A stretch of DNA of 64,000 nucleotides from Cyclobacteriaceae bacterium (GCA_016787665.1 JAEUUC010000010.1:186001-250000), one strand, 5' to 3'. Counted from the first letter of the stretch, positions 17,230-26,048 are shown. Notes: generated by a model not told the origin, from the sequence alone. Translations and numbers: made by a program.

Positions 17230-18383
17230 GGGGCAGTAAGAATAGTTTGAGCGAGCATCTTCATTTCGGCTGCCGTGTTGTAGAGGTGCGGGGCTACGCG
17301 AATGGAGTCGCCCCGAATGGAGACTGAAATCTTTTTCTTTTGAAGCGCCTCCTTGACTTTGCCGAGTGAAATTTCACGAGGCAGGCGTACGCCAAAAAGG
17401 TGATTCCCCCGATACTCTTCTTCAATCCAGCAGCCGGCCGCGCGCAGCATGGCAAGTGCTTCACGCGATATCTTGTCGGTATACTCCTGTATACGCGAGG
17501 GATTCCACTGGTTAACTTGCCGGAGAGCTTCCAGCATCATGGGCACCAATACAAAGTTGCTATGCTCGCCTACCTCGTAGCGCAGGGCGCCCGGCTGATA
17601 GGCCGGTTGATAATTGACCAGACCTGTAAAGTCCTCGCTATACAGCCGGTTGATCCAATTTTCTTCCACTGGTTTACCGTCATCGAAGTACGGGCCGTAG
17701 TAGGCCAGCCCGATCGAATAGGGGCCCATCAGCCATTTATATCCCGCGCACACCAGGGCATCCGGATCGAACGCTTTCATATCAAACGGAAGAGCCCCCA
17801 CCGACTGCGTGCCATCAATGATCATTAAGGCTCCAACGTCACGTGTTCGTTTGCGAATGGCGGCCAGATCAAATCGGGTGCCATCTGCCCAATGCACGTG
17901 GCCCAACGCTACGAGGCGGGTGTGGCGATTGATACTGTCGAGGATCCGCTCGTTCCAGCGCCTGCCGCGCTGCGCCAACTCGTCAGGCGGTCTTACAATT
18001 TTTAAGCGGGCACTGGCCCGGTCAGTCAAGTCCATCCAGGTGTACACGTTACTCGGAAATTGCTCCGCGGCCACCACCACTTCATCTCCTTTATGAAGCT
18101 GAACATTACGTGCCACCGAAGCAAGTCCGTAGGAAACGGAGGGAATAATGACTACACGTTTTGGACTGGATACATTCAGCAAACGGGCATACTCGGCACG
18201 CAGCTTTTCGGAATCTTCGAAAAACATGGCCGGAGTTACAGCCATGGGGTTTCTCTTTTGTAAAATCCCGGCCATACCCGCTCGCTCAACTTTCTTGAGC
18301 AAAGGGGCCATGTAGGCGCAGTTCAGGTAAACACCGGTTTTAGGCAACGAGAACTTTGAGCGTTGAGAGGGTAACATGATCAA
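17226..18383 (-). CDS. PLP-dependent aminotransferase class V-fold enzyme
   Basis: A 385-residue fold-type I PLP enzyme of the class V / cysteine desulfurase-like group. The PLP lysine is in GYKWLMGPYSIG (Lys217), the PLP-ring aspartate in IIDGTQSVGALPF (Asp190), and a histidine-containing GHVHWADGTRFDL (161-173) precedes them. No catalytic cysteine loop of IscS/SufS type is visible, so desulfurase activity is unlikely; kynureninase- or isopenicillin-epimerase-like chemistry is possible. It is the second gene of a four-gene overlapping chain (4-bp overlaps at 18380-18383 and 17226-17229). Substrate unknown. Confidence 0.85.
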   Translation of the reverse strand: MIMLPSQRSKFSLPKTGVYLNCAYMAPLLKKVERAGMAGILQKRNPMAVTPAMFFEDSEKLRAEYARLLNVSSPKRVVIIPSVSYGLASVARNVQLHKGDEVVVAAEQFPSNVYTWMDLTDRASARLKIVRPPDELAQRGRRWNERILDSINRHTRLVALGHVHWADGTRFDLAAIRKRTRDVGALMIIDGTQSVGALPFDMKAFDPDALVCAGYKWLMGPYSIGLAYYGPYFDDGKPVEENWINRLYSEDFTGLVNYQPAYQPGALRYEVGEHSNFVLVPMMLEALRQVNQWNPSRIQEYTDKISREALAMLRAAGCWIEEEYRGNHLFGVRLPREISLGKVKEALQKKKISVSIRGDSIRVAPHLYNTAAEMKMLAQTILTAP

Positions 18384-19291
18384 TAATTGCGGGGAGATAA
18401 GCCGAGCGAATCGCGCAGGGGCAAAAATTCATTTTTGTTTTTGGTCCAGTAATCCGTCATCAATGTTTTTTGGCGCACCGCTCGTGTTACCTGCTCTTTC
18501 CCGTTTTCGACTGTGGTTTCCTGCCAGGCCAGGATTGCATGAGGGAATGCATGCTCCATTTCAATTACTAACTCACGCCCAGATTCGGGGTAGGAGAGTG
18601 TATACACCAGCGTGTCGCCCCGGGTGTCGGAGTGGCCGCTGGCTTTCATCGGGCGGAGATCTTCATGCCGCAGCCGGGCATGCAGCAACCCGGGCAACAC
18701 TTCAAACTCCCCTTGCGGCAGCAGCCGCGGGTCGAGCCGGGCCAGCGTCCAGAGTTCATCTTCCAGATGATCATCGTTAACCAAAAGATCTTGCTCGCCC
18801 TCCTGTTCAAAATAGGAATGCCCAACCAGTTGGTATTGGTGGTGTCCTCGCAACATTAACTGTTTATACACCTGGCCGCACCACTCCTGGCTACTCATCG
18901 TCACCTTCATGGTGTTTTCATAACGGGCGCGATCTACGGGCGTAAAAACCGAAAGCATCAGGGAATACGGATAAATACCGGTGACGAAATTCTTGGTTAA
19001 ATTCATCTTGAGTACGTTGACCTTGTCCTCCCCGGCCTGCTCGTGATTATCCAACTTCACCAGTTTATTCCGCGAAAAATCCTCGGTTACAAAAATCAAC
19101 ACGGCATTGCCCTCGCGATTTTCGCCATAGCGCGATTGACTGAGGCGATAACTGGTAACTTCCGCTTTGCCGGCATACCAGTACGCCTTGAACTGTTCCT
19201 GATGATAACCGGCATTCGGCAGTTCCGCGGCAGGGCGATCGGGGGCACAACCCAGAACCAGCCAAATCAGTCCAAACAGAAGTTTTTTCAT
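18380..19291 (-). CDS. Lipoprotein of unknown function, first gene of the four-gene chain
   Basis: A 303-residue predicted lipoprotein: MKKLLFGLIWLVLGC gives a signal with Cys15. The conserved-looking N-terminal core of the mature part is KAYWYAGKAEVTSYRLSQSR, followed by mixed alpha/beta sequence without known motif. From memory, similar Bacteroidota proteins are labelled septum formation inhibitor Maf, but the Maf nucleotide-pyrophosphatase motifs are not present and the protein is exported, so that label looks wrong. The start at 19291 is chosen over an upstream one because the signal peptide begins there. Its stop overlaps the start of the aminotransferase-fold gene by 4 bp. Confidence 0.7.
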   Translation of the reverse strand: MKKLLFGLIWLVLGCAPDRPAAELPNAGYHQEQFKAYWYAGKAEVTSYRLSQSRYGENREGNAVLIFVTEDFSRNKLVKLDNHEQAGEDKVNVLKMNLTKNFVTGIYPYSLMLSVFTPVDRARYENTMKVTMSSQEWCGQVYKQLMLRGHHQYQLVGHSYFEQEGEQDLLVNDDHLEDELWTLARLDPRLLPQGEFEVLPGLLHARLRHEDLRPMKASGHSDTRGDTLVYTLSYPESGRELVIEMEHAFPHAILAWQETTVENGKEQVTRAVRQKTLMTDYWTKNKNEFLPLRDSLGLSPRNY

Positions 19292-19398
19292 CCCACCATT
19301 ACGATTTGATGATTTAAACTTAATGATTTCCGGTGCTGCGATTAAACGCAGGGTTACCAATTTTATCCAAGCGCCATAAACACTCACCTGAAAAACCT

Positions 19399-19626
19399 AT
19401 GAGAACCCCGGTAGAAGATTACAAAGGCATCCGATTCGTTCGGATTTCGTCTTTGCCGAAAGAGCAAAAGGCGATCTTCTGGTCCACCTTTGAACAAGAC
19501 AAGATCATTAAGGTACTGCGCAACCAGGAGTTACTGGTCGATTGTATTCCCTATGCCGACTATACGGCATGGATTGAGAAGATTAAGGCGCGGCCATCCA
19601 ACCGCCCCGTAAGCGCAGCCGCCTGA
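19399..19626 (+). CDS. Small conserved protein, unknown function
   Basis: A 75-residue basic protein (MRTPVEDYKGIRFVRIS...). It has no signal peptide or membrane segment; the pattern is strand-helix, with PKEQKAIFWSTFEQDKIIKV as the central part. An upstream in-frame extension (from 19333) looks non-coding, so ATG 19399 is taken. It stands alone between two minus-strand genes and is convergent with the flavin oxidoreductase after 6 bp. No family is recognised. Confidence 0.6.
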   Translation: MRTPVEDYKGIRFVRISSLPKEQKAIFWSTFEQDKIIKVLRNQELLVDCIPYADYTAWIEKIKARPSNRPVSAAA

Positions 19627-19632
19627 TCAGTA

Positions 19633-20577
19633 TTAATCGGAAGCAATTTTTTGCCGGGCTTCGCGATATTCTTCCCACAAGTTCTTCAATATCTCGGCCG
19701 CAGGCCGCACGTCCCGAATGGCTGCCGCTACCTGCCCGATTTCCAATTCACCTTCCGACAAATCGCCTTCAAAGATTCCGCGTTTGGCGCGGCCGCGCCC
19801 GAGGAGTTGCATCAATTCATCCTTTGAAGCGCCCCGGGCCTCGGCCTCCTGCACCTGTTGAAAGAAGTCGTTTCGAAGTAAACGAACCGGAGTAAGCTGT
19901 TTAAGTGTAAGGTGCGTATCTCCTTCCCGCGATTCAATCACGCGCATTTTGAAGTTATCGTGCGCAGACGACTCCTGGCTAACGGCAAACCTCGATCCGA
20001 TCTGGACACCGGAGGCGCCCAATGCCTCCATCGCCAATATGGCCCGGCCGGAGGCAATTCCGCCAGCCGCAATTACGGGCACGCGCACAGCATCTGCGAC
20101 CAAAGGAACCAGGCAGAGGGTGGTAGTTTCTTCGCGGCCATTGTGGCCGCCTGCTTCAAAGCCTTCGGCTACAACGGCATCCACTCCAGCCTGCTCCGCC
20201 TTCTGGGCAAAACGCGAACTGCTTACCACGTGCACGACAGTCATGCCCTTCGACTTCAGGTGGGGAGTCCAGGTTGCCGGGTTTCCGGCCGAAGTGAAAA
20301 CAATCTTGACTCCTTCCTCCGCCAGAATTTCCATTATGGCAGCCATCTCCGGGTAGAGCAAAGGAACATTAACGCCAAATGGCTTGGTGGTGGCAGCCCT
20401 GCATTTGCGAATATGTTCGGCCAGGGTTTGCGGATGCATGGAGCCCGCGCCAAGGAGCCCCAGGCCGCCTGCATTGGAGACGGCCGAAGCCAGCCGCCAG
20501 CCGCTGCACCAAACCATCCCGCCCTGCACAATGGGAATCTCGATGCCCAAGAGATTTCTTACACGGTCGAAGCTCAT
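19633..20577 (-). CDS. Nitronate monooxygenase / FabK-like flavin oxidoreductase
   Basis: A 314-residue FMN-dependent TIM-barrel enzyme of the 2-nitropropane dioxygenase/FabK family. The N-terminal PIVQGGMVWCSG (15-26) forms part of the FMN site, GGHNG (143-147) holds the family catalytic histidine His145, and VPVIAAGGIASG plus GASGVQIGSRF form the phosphate-binding region. It could detoxify alkyl nitronates or act as an enoyl-ACP reductase; sequence alone does not separate these here. No fatty-acid synthesis genes are adjacent. Confidence 0.85.
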   Translation of the reverse strand: MSFDRVRNLLGIEIPIVQGGMVWCSGWRLASAVSNAGGLGLLGAGSMHPQTLAEHIRKCRAATTKPFGVNVPLLYPEMAAIMEILAEEGVKIVFTSAGNPATWTPHLKSKGMTVVHVVSSSRFAQKAEQAGVDAVVAEGFEAGGHNGREETTTLCLVPLVADAVRVPVIAAGGIASGRAILAMEALGASGVQIGSRFAVSQESSAHDNFKMRVIESREGDTHLTLKQLTPVRLLRNDFFQQVQEAEARGASKDELMQLLGRGRAKRGIFEGDLSEGELEIGQVAAAIRDVRPAAEILKNLWEEYREARQKIASD

Positions 20578-20899
20578 AGAACCATCTGTTTTGGCCTGAA
20601 TATCTGAAGATTAGAGCAGGCTCGGCCTGTGGGCCGGAAGAAATCCTGCTGAAAGTTTTCCACAAATCGGCAATTCAGTAAAGAGGCCGTAACAATCTGT
20701 ATTTCAGATGATTAAATCGTAACCCTCTGATAATGTGGATAAAAGACAAAAATTGTGGATTGAATTTTGTCTCATTTTTTGGCCAATTCTAACTGGTTGA
20801 TTATCGGGTTTTTAAAGCGGCAACGGGGCCGGATATTACATGTCTCCCATTCGTGTATTTTTGCATCCCTCGGGGAACCCACCAACGTTTATCCATCAC
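20578..20899. other. 322-bp gene-free region with DnaA-box-like sites
   Basis: No gene is visible between the divergent flavin oxidoreductase and thioredoxin. It holds a perfect DnaA box in reverse (TGTGGATAA, 20734-20742), a relaxed-consensus box TTTTCCACA (20656-20664) and a 7/9 match TGTGGATTG (20754-20762), within AT-rich sequence. The promoter of the thioredoxin gene is at 20856-20863. dnaA and dnaN are not in the window, so origin function is only a possibility. Confidence 0.4.
20856..20863 (+). promoter_or_regulatory. Bacteroidota -7 promoter element
   Basis: TATTTTTG matches TAnnTTTG and lies 36 bases before the ATG at 20900. It falls downstream of an in-frame ATG at 20840, which supports the later start. 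Confidence 0.55.
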
Positions 20900-21379
20900 A
20901 TGAAGCACCTGTTGCTTATTGTTCTGTTAGCGGCAACACCCACCGTGGCGGTGGTGGGCCAAACGGCCTCGCGTATCGGGGTAGATGATTTGGTTAAAGA
21001 CATGACCTCCACCGATACCAAAGTCAAAGTCTACAACTTTTGGGCTACCTGGTGCGGCCCTTGCATTAAGGAGATGCCCCTCTTCGAAAAGCTGTCGGCC
21101 GGCCGACCGGATGTAGCCGTTACCTTGGTGAGCCTGGACCTGGATCTGGATCCCGACCCGGCCAAAGTGTATAAATTCATTGAGCGCAAGAAAATCAAGT
21201 CGCGCGTGCTTATGCTGGATGAGCGTGACCCCAATGCCTATATTGAAAAGATCGACAAGCGGTGGTCGGGTGCTTTGCCCGCCACGGTTATCATCAATAC
21301 CGCAACCGGAAAACGGTTGTTTGTGCAACAGGAACTGAAAGACGGTGATCTGGAAAAACTGATCGCGGATGTATTATAA
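20900..21379 (+). CDS. TlpA-like periplasmic thioredoxin
   Basis: A 159-residue exported thioredoxin-fold protein: signal peptide about 1-21 and active site WATWCGPC with cysteines 52 and 55 region (WCGPC at 51-55), followed by the cis-proline loop GALPATVIIN. It would reduce or exchange disulfides in the periplasm, as TlpA/ResA proteins do. The start at 20900 is preferred to 20840 because the signal peptide begins there and the -7 box lies between the two. It is followed after 13 bp by a second thioredoxin-fold protein, so the pair is probably one operon. Confidence 0.88.
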   Translation: MKHLLLIVLLAATPTVAVVGQTASRIGVDDLVKDMTSTDTKVKVYNFWATWCGPCIKEMPLFEKLSAGRPDVAVTLVSLDLDLDPDPAKVYKFIERKKIKSRVLMLDERDPNAYIEKIDKRWSGALPATVIINTATGKRLFVQQELKDGDLEKLIADVL

Positions 21380-21392
21380 ACCCTAAAACAAA

Positions 21393-22004
21393 ATGAACAT
21401 GAAACACGTGATGTTGATGATGGTGCTGGTAGCCGCTACCGCATTTACACCCAAACCAACCGGCTATGAGGTTGGAGATTCGGTAGCTGATTTCAAATTG
21501 AAAAACGTTGATGGCAAAATGGTGGCCCTGGCTGATTTCCCGAATGCCAAAGGTTTTGTGGTGATCTTCGATTGCAACACCTGCCCGTACTCGAAAGCGT
21601 ACAATGCACGAATCCAGGAGTTGGATAAGAAATTCGCCAACCAGGGATTTCCGGTAATTGCAATCAATGCCAACGACCCGAGTATATCCAAAGGAGACTC
21701 CTTTGACGAAATGGTGAAGTACGCGAAGATCAAGGGCTACAACTTCCCCTACCTGATGGATGAAACACAAAGTGTGGCCAAAGCATTTGGCGCAACCAAT
21801 ACTCCGCACGTTTTTGTGCTGAACAAAAAGGGTTCAGAGTTGAAAGTAGCCTACATCGGTGCGATAGATGATAGCCCGAAAGATGCCGGCCAGGTGACCA
21901 AACGCTACGTAGAGGATGCTTTAAATGCACTGCTCAACGGCCAGCCGGTAACCACTACCAAAACCAAAGCCATCGGTTGTGGCATTAAGTGGAAGAATGC
22001 CTGA
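21393..22004 (+). CDS. Exported redoxin-family (AhpC/TSA-like) protein
   Basis: A 203-residue thioredoxin-fold protein with a hydrophobic N-terminus (1-18) and a redox centre FDCNTCPYSKAYN (Cys61 and Cys64, CxxC), followed by AINANDPSISKGDSFDEM and the cis-proline region TNTPHVFVLN. This CNTCP pattern is characteristic of a redoxin group common in environmental Bacteroidota. It likely works as a thiol peroxidase or disulfide reductase, perhaps fed by the upstream TlpA-like protein. A third cysteine, in AIGCGIKW near the C-terminus, may act in resolution. A strong terminator follows. Confidence 0.85.
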   Translation: MNMKHVMLMMVLVAATAFTPKPTGYEVGDSVADFKLKNVDGKMVALADFPNAKGFVVIFDCNTCPYSKAYNARIQELDKKFANQGFPVIAINANDPSISKGDSFDEMVKYAKIKGYNFPYLMDETQSVAKAFGATNTPHVFVLNKKGSELKVAYIGAIDDSPKDAGQVTKRYVEDALNALLNGQPVTTTKTKAIGCGIKWKNA

Positions 22005-22025
22005 CAAACACTAATCGACAAAAGG

Positions 22026-22053
22026 AAGCCCGGGGAACCCCGGGCTTTTTTTT
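22026..22053 (+). terminator. Rho-independent terminator
   Basis: Perfect stem AAGCCCGGG / CCCGGGCTT with GAAC loop and a run of eight T. It ends the thioredoxin/redoxin operon; the convergent minus-strand gene stops 6 bp beyond it and may use the same stem. Confidence 0.92.
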
Positions 22054-22058
22054 AAACA

Positions 22059-24362
22059 TTACCGTGGGGCCACCACCACGCGCTTGCGATACGTCTTCAC
22101 GTTACCGTCCAGCCCATACACTTCAAACCATACTGCGTAATAGCCCGGGCGCGCTTTACTTTCGTTGTCGTGGTCCCCATCCCAGCGCAAAAATCCCTCG
22201 GTACCCAGCACTTCGTTGTTGGCTAATGTACGAATCACGCGCCCCTGATGATCCACGACTTTCGCATTGGCCAACCGTCCGGGCTGATCAAACTGATACC
22301 GGACAAGTGCAAACTCATCGCGGCCGCTCCCCGGAGCAATCACCTCAGGCTCAACGATCACCTCATCCGGTGAAATCAACGGATCGGGTCTGGACTGCGA
22401 GTTGATCAAGCCGGGTGTACCAAACCCAACGACTGAACTGGCCGATGTCCAGTTACTGGCTTGCTGGGTTTCAGCTTCCGCTGATATTCGTTCAAGAGCA
22501 ACTCCCTCTTCATCTTTGATCAGTTCGCTGTGGAAATCACGCGCGTACCTGAACTCATCCACCAGCTGACCATTGGCACCCACGAGGGTAACAACGCCTT
22601 CATCATCCGGCAAAGAAGGCAGTTTGGATTGCATAAATGCACGCCCTTCGTGGCGTGGGTATTGGAACATGACTTCACTGGCCCGCTCGGTCAACACCAA
22701 ATAGCCCCGAGGAGCAATCAATCGGCTCACTGTAATCGCTACAGCATTTTGCAGAACTCCGTTTTCACGTGATGCGATTCGCCAATTCAACAGGTTGACA
22801 AACTTTTCGGATCGATTGAAAATCTCCACATAATCATACCCTCCCACCCGCGGGTTGAACAACACTTCATTGATCACGAGGTCAAGGCTATCAGCCTCTT
22901 CCGGCAAGGCAAAGGTGGATTGAGCGAAATCCTGTTGAATAAAATTTCCCGCACAGTCCCGAAGGTTGCTCACCGCAACCTGATACAACTGGCGAGGTTG
23001 AAGGGGACTCTCAAGGCTCACAATCAAACGGGTGAGTGCTGGTTTCTGAAGCGTCAGGCTGGTGATGCCAACGTCAGGCGTGAGCGTAACGGCTATCGTA
23101 CCAAGGTCCGTGTTCAACTTCTCGTTAAACAACAACTCAACTTGCTGGAGCCCATTCGGCACGGCCGCCTCCAATTTTGGCCCGGTCACGTCCGGCTTGT
23201 TGGCATTGATGGAATTTGATGTTCCCGGAGTACCTCCGGCACTGGCTTCCGCAGCCGCCCAGTTATCTTGCTCACCGCACGGGTTCTGTAGGTCGATTAA
23301 TTCCAAGGCCCAACCACCTTCGGATTTGTCTTCACTCCGGTACCAGTCCAGCGTGTACGCAACGGAGTCGATCAGCCTGTTGTCCGACCGCCTGAGCATG
23401 ATCGCATCGCCATCATTATTCAGCGTTGGAAAATTGGCCAGACCCAGAACGGAGCCCGCGAACTTGCTGGCGTTGGATGTGCTCGTTAGCAGCAGATAGC
23501 TGCCGGGCGACATAGAAGCAGCCGGAAATAACGCGTTAGAGGATCCATCCGTGAGCCGGAGACCCGATAGACTAATGGTGCGGTTGGTTCGGTTGAAAAG
23601 CTCCACATACTCGGCATCGGGCAACCCGATGGTGGGCGAAGGATCGGCCATGATCTCCGTGATGATGATCTCTTTTTCCGTAATCGGAACGGGTGGAGGT
23701 GGCGGGGGAGGAATGGCGCCCACGTAGATGTCGTCAACAAAATGCCGTTGAAAGAAAGACGAGGTCGATTGCTGAATACGAATTCCGAAAAATGAACTGG
23801 TCAGAAAACTGGCGTCCGGCTGCGTACCCTCCGAAACGTAATCGATCCCCGTGCCGGTAACATCGCGTTCGAGCAGCCACACGTTATTCGTGTCGCGGGT
23901 AACACGAATGCGCAGGGTGTTGGCCGATGAATTGGTAATGCCATCAAGCCCATTGATCAGAATGGCCGCTGTACCGTTGGTCACCTTGTACAGGCTCACA
24001 TCATCGGCAGTATCTCCGATTCGCACAAAATAACCGTTGGTGGTGGCGGCACTCAGGTTAGATTGATCCGACATCAGAAACACGTCAACGTAGTTGGCGC
24101 TGGAGGTGTTAAAGTTGAGCTGCACAAAAAATTCCCACCGGGCGTTGGTCGAGGTGGCCGATGGCGTCACGATCTGAAAAGACGAATTGGCTGTTGTGGA
24201 GTTCGACCGGAGTTGGCCGCTGATTATAGTCCAATTGGCTGCGAGATCGGGCGTCCACGCAGGGTTAGTCGTGAAGTTGCCATCGGAAAAATCATCAACC
24301 ACTTGCGCCTGGGCAATCGCAGCGCAAACGAATACGATGATTCCGCAGAGGATTTGCTTCAT
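22059..24362 (-). CDS. Large secreted protein with two lamin-tail domains
   Basis: A 767-residue exported protein. In order: signal peptide (1-20), a jellyroll-like domain (about 22-215), a proline hinge (218-225), a first lamin-tail domain (about 230-385, with IIITEIMADPSP and EYVELFNRT), a bacterial Ig-like domain (about 393-487), a second lamin-tail domain (about 492-655, DLVINEVLFNPRVGG and YDYVEIFNRS), and a C-terminal FlgD-Ig-like domain (about 682-767). No enzymatic motif is seen; a surface adhesin or matrix role is likely. The C-terminus lacks an obvious type IX sorting signal. Start 24362 is chosen from the signal peptide and the minus -7 box 10 bases away. Confidence 0.85.
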   Translation of the reverse strand: MKQILCGIIVFVCAAIAQAQVVDDFSDGNFTTNPAWTPDLAANWTIISGQLRSNSTTANSSFQIVTPSATSTNARWEFFVQLNFNTSSANYVDVFLMSDQSNLSAATTNGYFVRIGDTADDVSLYKVTNGTAAILINGLDGITNSSANTLRIRVTRDTNNVWLLERDVTGTGIDYVSEGTQPDASFLTSSFFGIRIQQSTSSFFQRHFVDDIYVGAIPPPPPPPVPITEKEIIITEIMADPSPTIGLPDAEYVELFNRTNRTISLSGLRLTDGSSNALFPAASMSPGSYLLLTSTSNASKFAGSVLGLANFPTLNNDGDAIMLRRSDNRLIDSVAYTLDWYRSEDKSEGGWALELIDLQNPCGEQDNWAAAEASAGGTPGTSNSINANKPDVTGPKLEAAVPNGLQQVELLFNEKLNTDLGTIAVTLTPDVGITSLTLQKPALTRLIVSLESPLQPRQLYQVAVSNLRDCAGNFIQQDFAQSTFALPEEADSLDLVINEVLFNPRVGGYDYVEIFNRSEKFVNLLNWRIASRENGVLQNAVAITVSRLIAPRGYLVLTERASEVMFQYPRHEGRAFMQSKLPSLPDDEGVVTLVGANGQLVDEFRYARDFHSELIKDEEGVALERISAEAETQQASNWTSASSVVGFGTPGLINSQSRPDPLISPDEVIVEPEVIAPGSGRDEFALVRYQFDQPGRLANAKVVDHQGRVIRTLANNEVLGTEGFLRWDGDHDNESKARPGYYAVWFEVYGLDGNVKTYRKRVVVAPR

Positions 24363-24371
24363 GTGCCTAAC

Positions 24372-24379
24372 CAAATATA
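24372..24379 (-). promoter_or_regulatory. Bacteroidota -7 element of the lamin-tail gene
   Basis: Read on the minus strand this is TATATTTG, 9 bases before the ATG at 24362. It is one base away from the plus-strand -7 box of asd. Confidence 0.55.
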
Positions 24380-24380
24380 G

Positions 24381-24388
24381 TATTTTTG
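24381..24388 (+). promoter_or_regulatory. Bacteroidota -7 element of asd
   Basis: TATTTTTG, 23 bases before the asd ATG, back-to-back with the minus-strand box at 24372-24379. Confidence 0.55.
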
Positions 24389-24411
24389 CCAGCCTTAAAT
24401 GAGACCGTAAA

Positions 24412-25404
24412 ATGAAGCTAGCCATTGTGGGGGCCACCGGACTGGTAGGCCAGGAATTATTGAAAGTACTTAGCGAGCGTCAGTTCGCGTTTGATGAATT
24501 GCTGTTGGTGGCGTCAGCCAAGAATGTGGGGAAAGTCATTTCCTTTCAGGGAAGGAACTATACCATCATCGGCATGGAGGAGGCGGTGAAACGGGCACCG
24601 GATATCGCCATTTTTTCAGCGGGCGGCAGTACCTCGCTGGAATGGGCACCCCGCTTTGCCGAGATGGGTACCGTGGTGATTGATAATTCCTCGGCCTGGC
24701 GCATGGACCCTACCAAGAAACTGGTGGTGCCGGAAGTCAACGGCCATGTGTTGCGCATTGACGATCGTATTATCGCCAACCCCAATTGCTCGACCATTCA
24801 AATGGTGATGGCCCTTGCACCCCTGCATGTAAAATACAAAGTGAAACGCGTGGTAGTAAGCACCTACCAGAGCGTGACCGGCACTGGCAAAGATGCCGTG
24901 CAGCAACTGATGAACGAACGCAGCGGCACGGAAGGCCCCAAGGTATATCCCCATCCCATAGACTTCAACGCCCTGCCCCATATCGATGTGTTTCTCGACA
25001 ACGGCTACACGAAAGAAGAGATGAAGATGGTGAACGAAACCCGGAAAATTATGGGTGACGACACCATTGGCGTAACGGCTACCACCGTACGCGTGCCTAC
25101 GATTGGCGGCCATTCGGAAGCCGTGAACGTTGAGTTTGAAAAAGAATTTGACCTGAGCGAGGTGCGTCAGATTTTGGAAAACACACCGGGCGTTGTGGTT
25201 CAAGATGATGTGAAAAACAACGTGTACCCGATGCCCATCAACAGCCACGGCCGCGATGAGGTGTTTGTGGGCCGCTTGCGCAGGGATGAATCACAACCCC
25301 GCACGCTCAACATGTGGATTGTGGCCGACAATTTGCGCAAAGGGGCCGCCACCAACGCGGTACAAATTGCCGAGTTCATGCGCGAGCGGAGTTTGGTCGT
25401 TTAA
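24412..25404 (+). CDS. asd: Aspartate-semialdehyde dehydrogenase
   Basis: Reduces beta-aspartyl phosphate to aspartate semialdehyde with NADPH, the branch point to lysine/DAP, threonine and methionine. The 330-residue protein has the NADP-binding GATGLVGQ (7-14), the catalytic cysteine in NPNCSTIQ (Cys126), the substrate-binding QSVTGTGKDA and the catalytic histidine in TIGGHSEAV. Length is normal. With lysA, metK and the PLP dehydratase elsewhere in the window it belongs to the aspartate-family pathway, though not in one operon. Its TAA overlaps the reversed stop of the opposite gene (shared TTAA). Confidence 0.96.
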   Translation: MKLAIVGATGLVGQELLKVLSERQFAFDELLLVASAKNVGKVISFQGRNYTIIGMEEAVKRAPDIAIFSAGGSTSLEWAPRFAEMGTVVIDNSSAWRMDPTKKLVVPEVNGHVLRIDDRIIANPNCSTIQMVMALAPLHVKYKVKRVVVSTYQSVTGTGKDAVQQLMNERSGTEGPKVYPHPIDFNALPHIDVFLDNGYTKEEMKMVNETRKIMGDDTIGVTATTVRVPTIGGHSEAVNVEFEKEFDLSEVRQILENTPGVVVQDDVKNNVYPMPINSHGRDEVFVGRLRRDESQPRTLNMWIVADNLRKGAATNAVQIAEFMRERSLVV

Positions 25405-25934
25405 AATACTCTCGTCAACCGGAAGAAGTCCGCCATCGTTACCCGAAAAGTTTCGCGCTCCTGATCGGTTTGCAACACGGGCTTTGTGTTGTCCGGCTGC
25501 AGCAATTGGAAGCCTTGGTTTTGTCGTATCCCCTCATAAATCCGGGTAGCCAATTCAAGCGAGGGGCGCGGGAGCGGCTCCGCCAACCGGAGCGTATCCG
25601 TGCGGTTTGTTGCGGAATCGACAGCAATCAGCGTTAACCCTTCGCTTGCATTGCCCGGTTCAAGTTCAAGAACAACAAAAGCCATATCATTCATCGGACT
25701 TAGCACCAGGGCTGGTGTAAGTGTTGGATTCCCGGTGGAGTCGGGCCGGTCGGCCCACCGAAATACCTCCTGATTCCCCCGTACCTCCCGATCGTAATAA
25801 ATGGAGCGAACGTTTCGGAAGAACAACTCCGTATCGTCCGGCATGGTGAACGTCAGGCGACTAAAGTCGACCGGGCGATCGCGATCGATTTTACAGCCGA
25901 ACAAAGCAAAAATGAGTAGAACGAGGCCTCGCAT
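25401..25934 (-). CDS. Lipoprotein of unknown function
   Basis: A 177-residue predicted lipoprotein with a very short signal (MRGLVLLIFALFGC, Cys14). The mature protein is probably beta-rich, with FTMPDDTELFFRNVRSIYYD and VFRWADRPDS as the most conserved-looking parts. No known domain is recognised. It is convergent with asd and shares four bases with it at the stop codons; no terminator lies between. A cytoplasmic role is excluded by the signal, but nothing more can be said. Confidence 0.65.
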   Translation of the reverse strand: MRGLVLLIFALFGCKIDRDRPVDFSRLTFTMPDDTELFFRNVRSIYYDREVRGNQEVFRWADRPDSTGNPTLTPALVLSPMNDMAFVVLELEPGNASEGLTLIAVDSATNRTDTLRLAEPLPRPSLELATRIYEGIRQNQGFQLLQPDNTKPVLQTDQERETFRVTMADFFRLTRVF

Positions 25935-26048
25935 AAGAACTCTAACAGCAGGCCCCTCGTAAAGTTACGTATCTGAGGCAGGCATCACACCCAAAACCAA
26001 ACAGAACAGGCGCTTCGCATGGCATACGGCTTATGTTCCGGGAATAGC

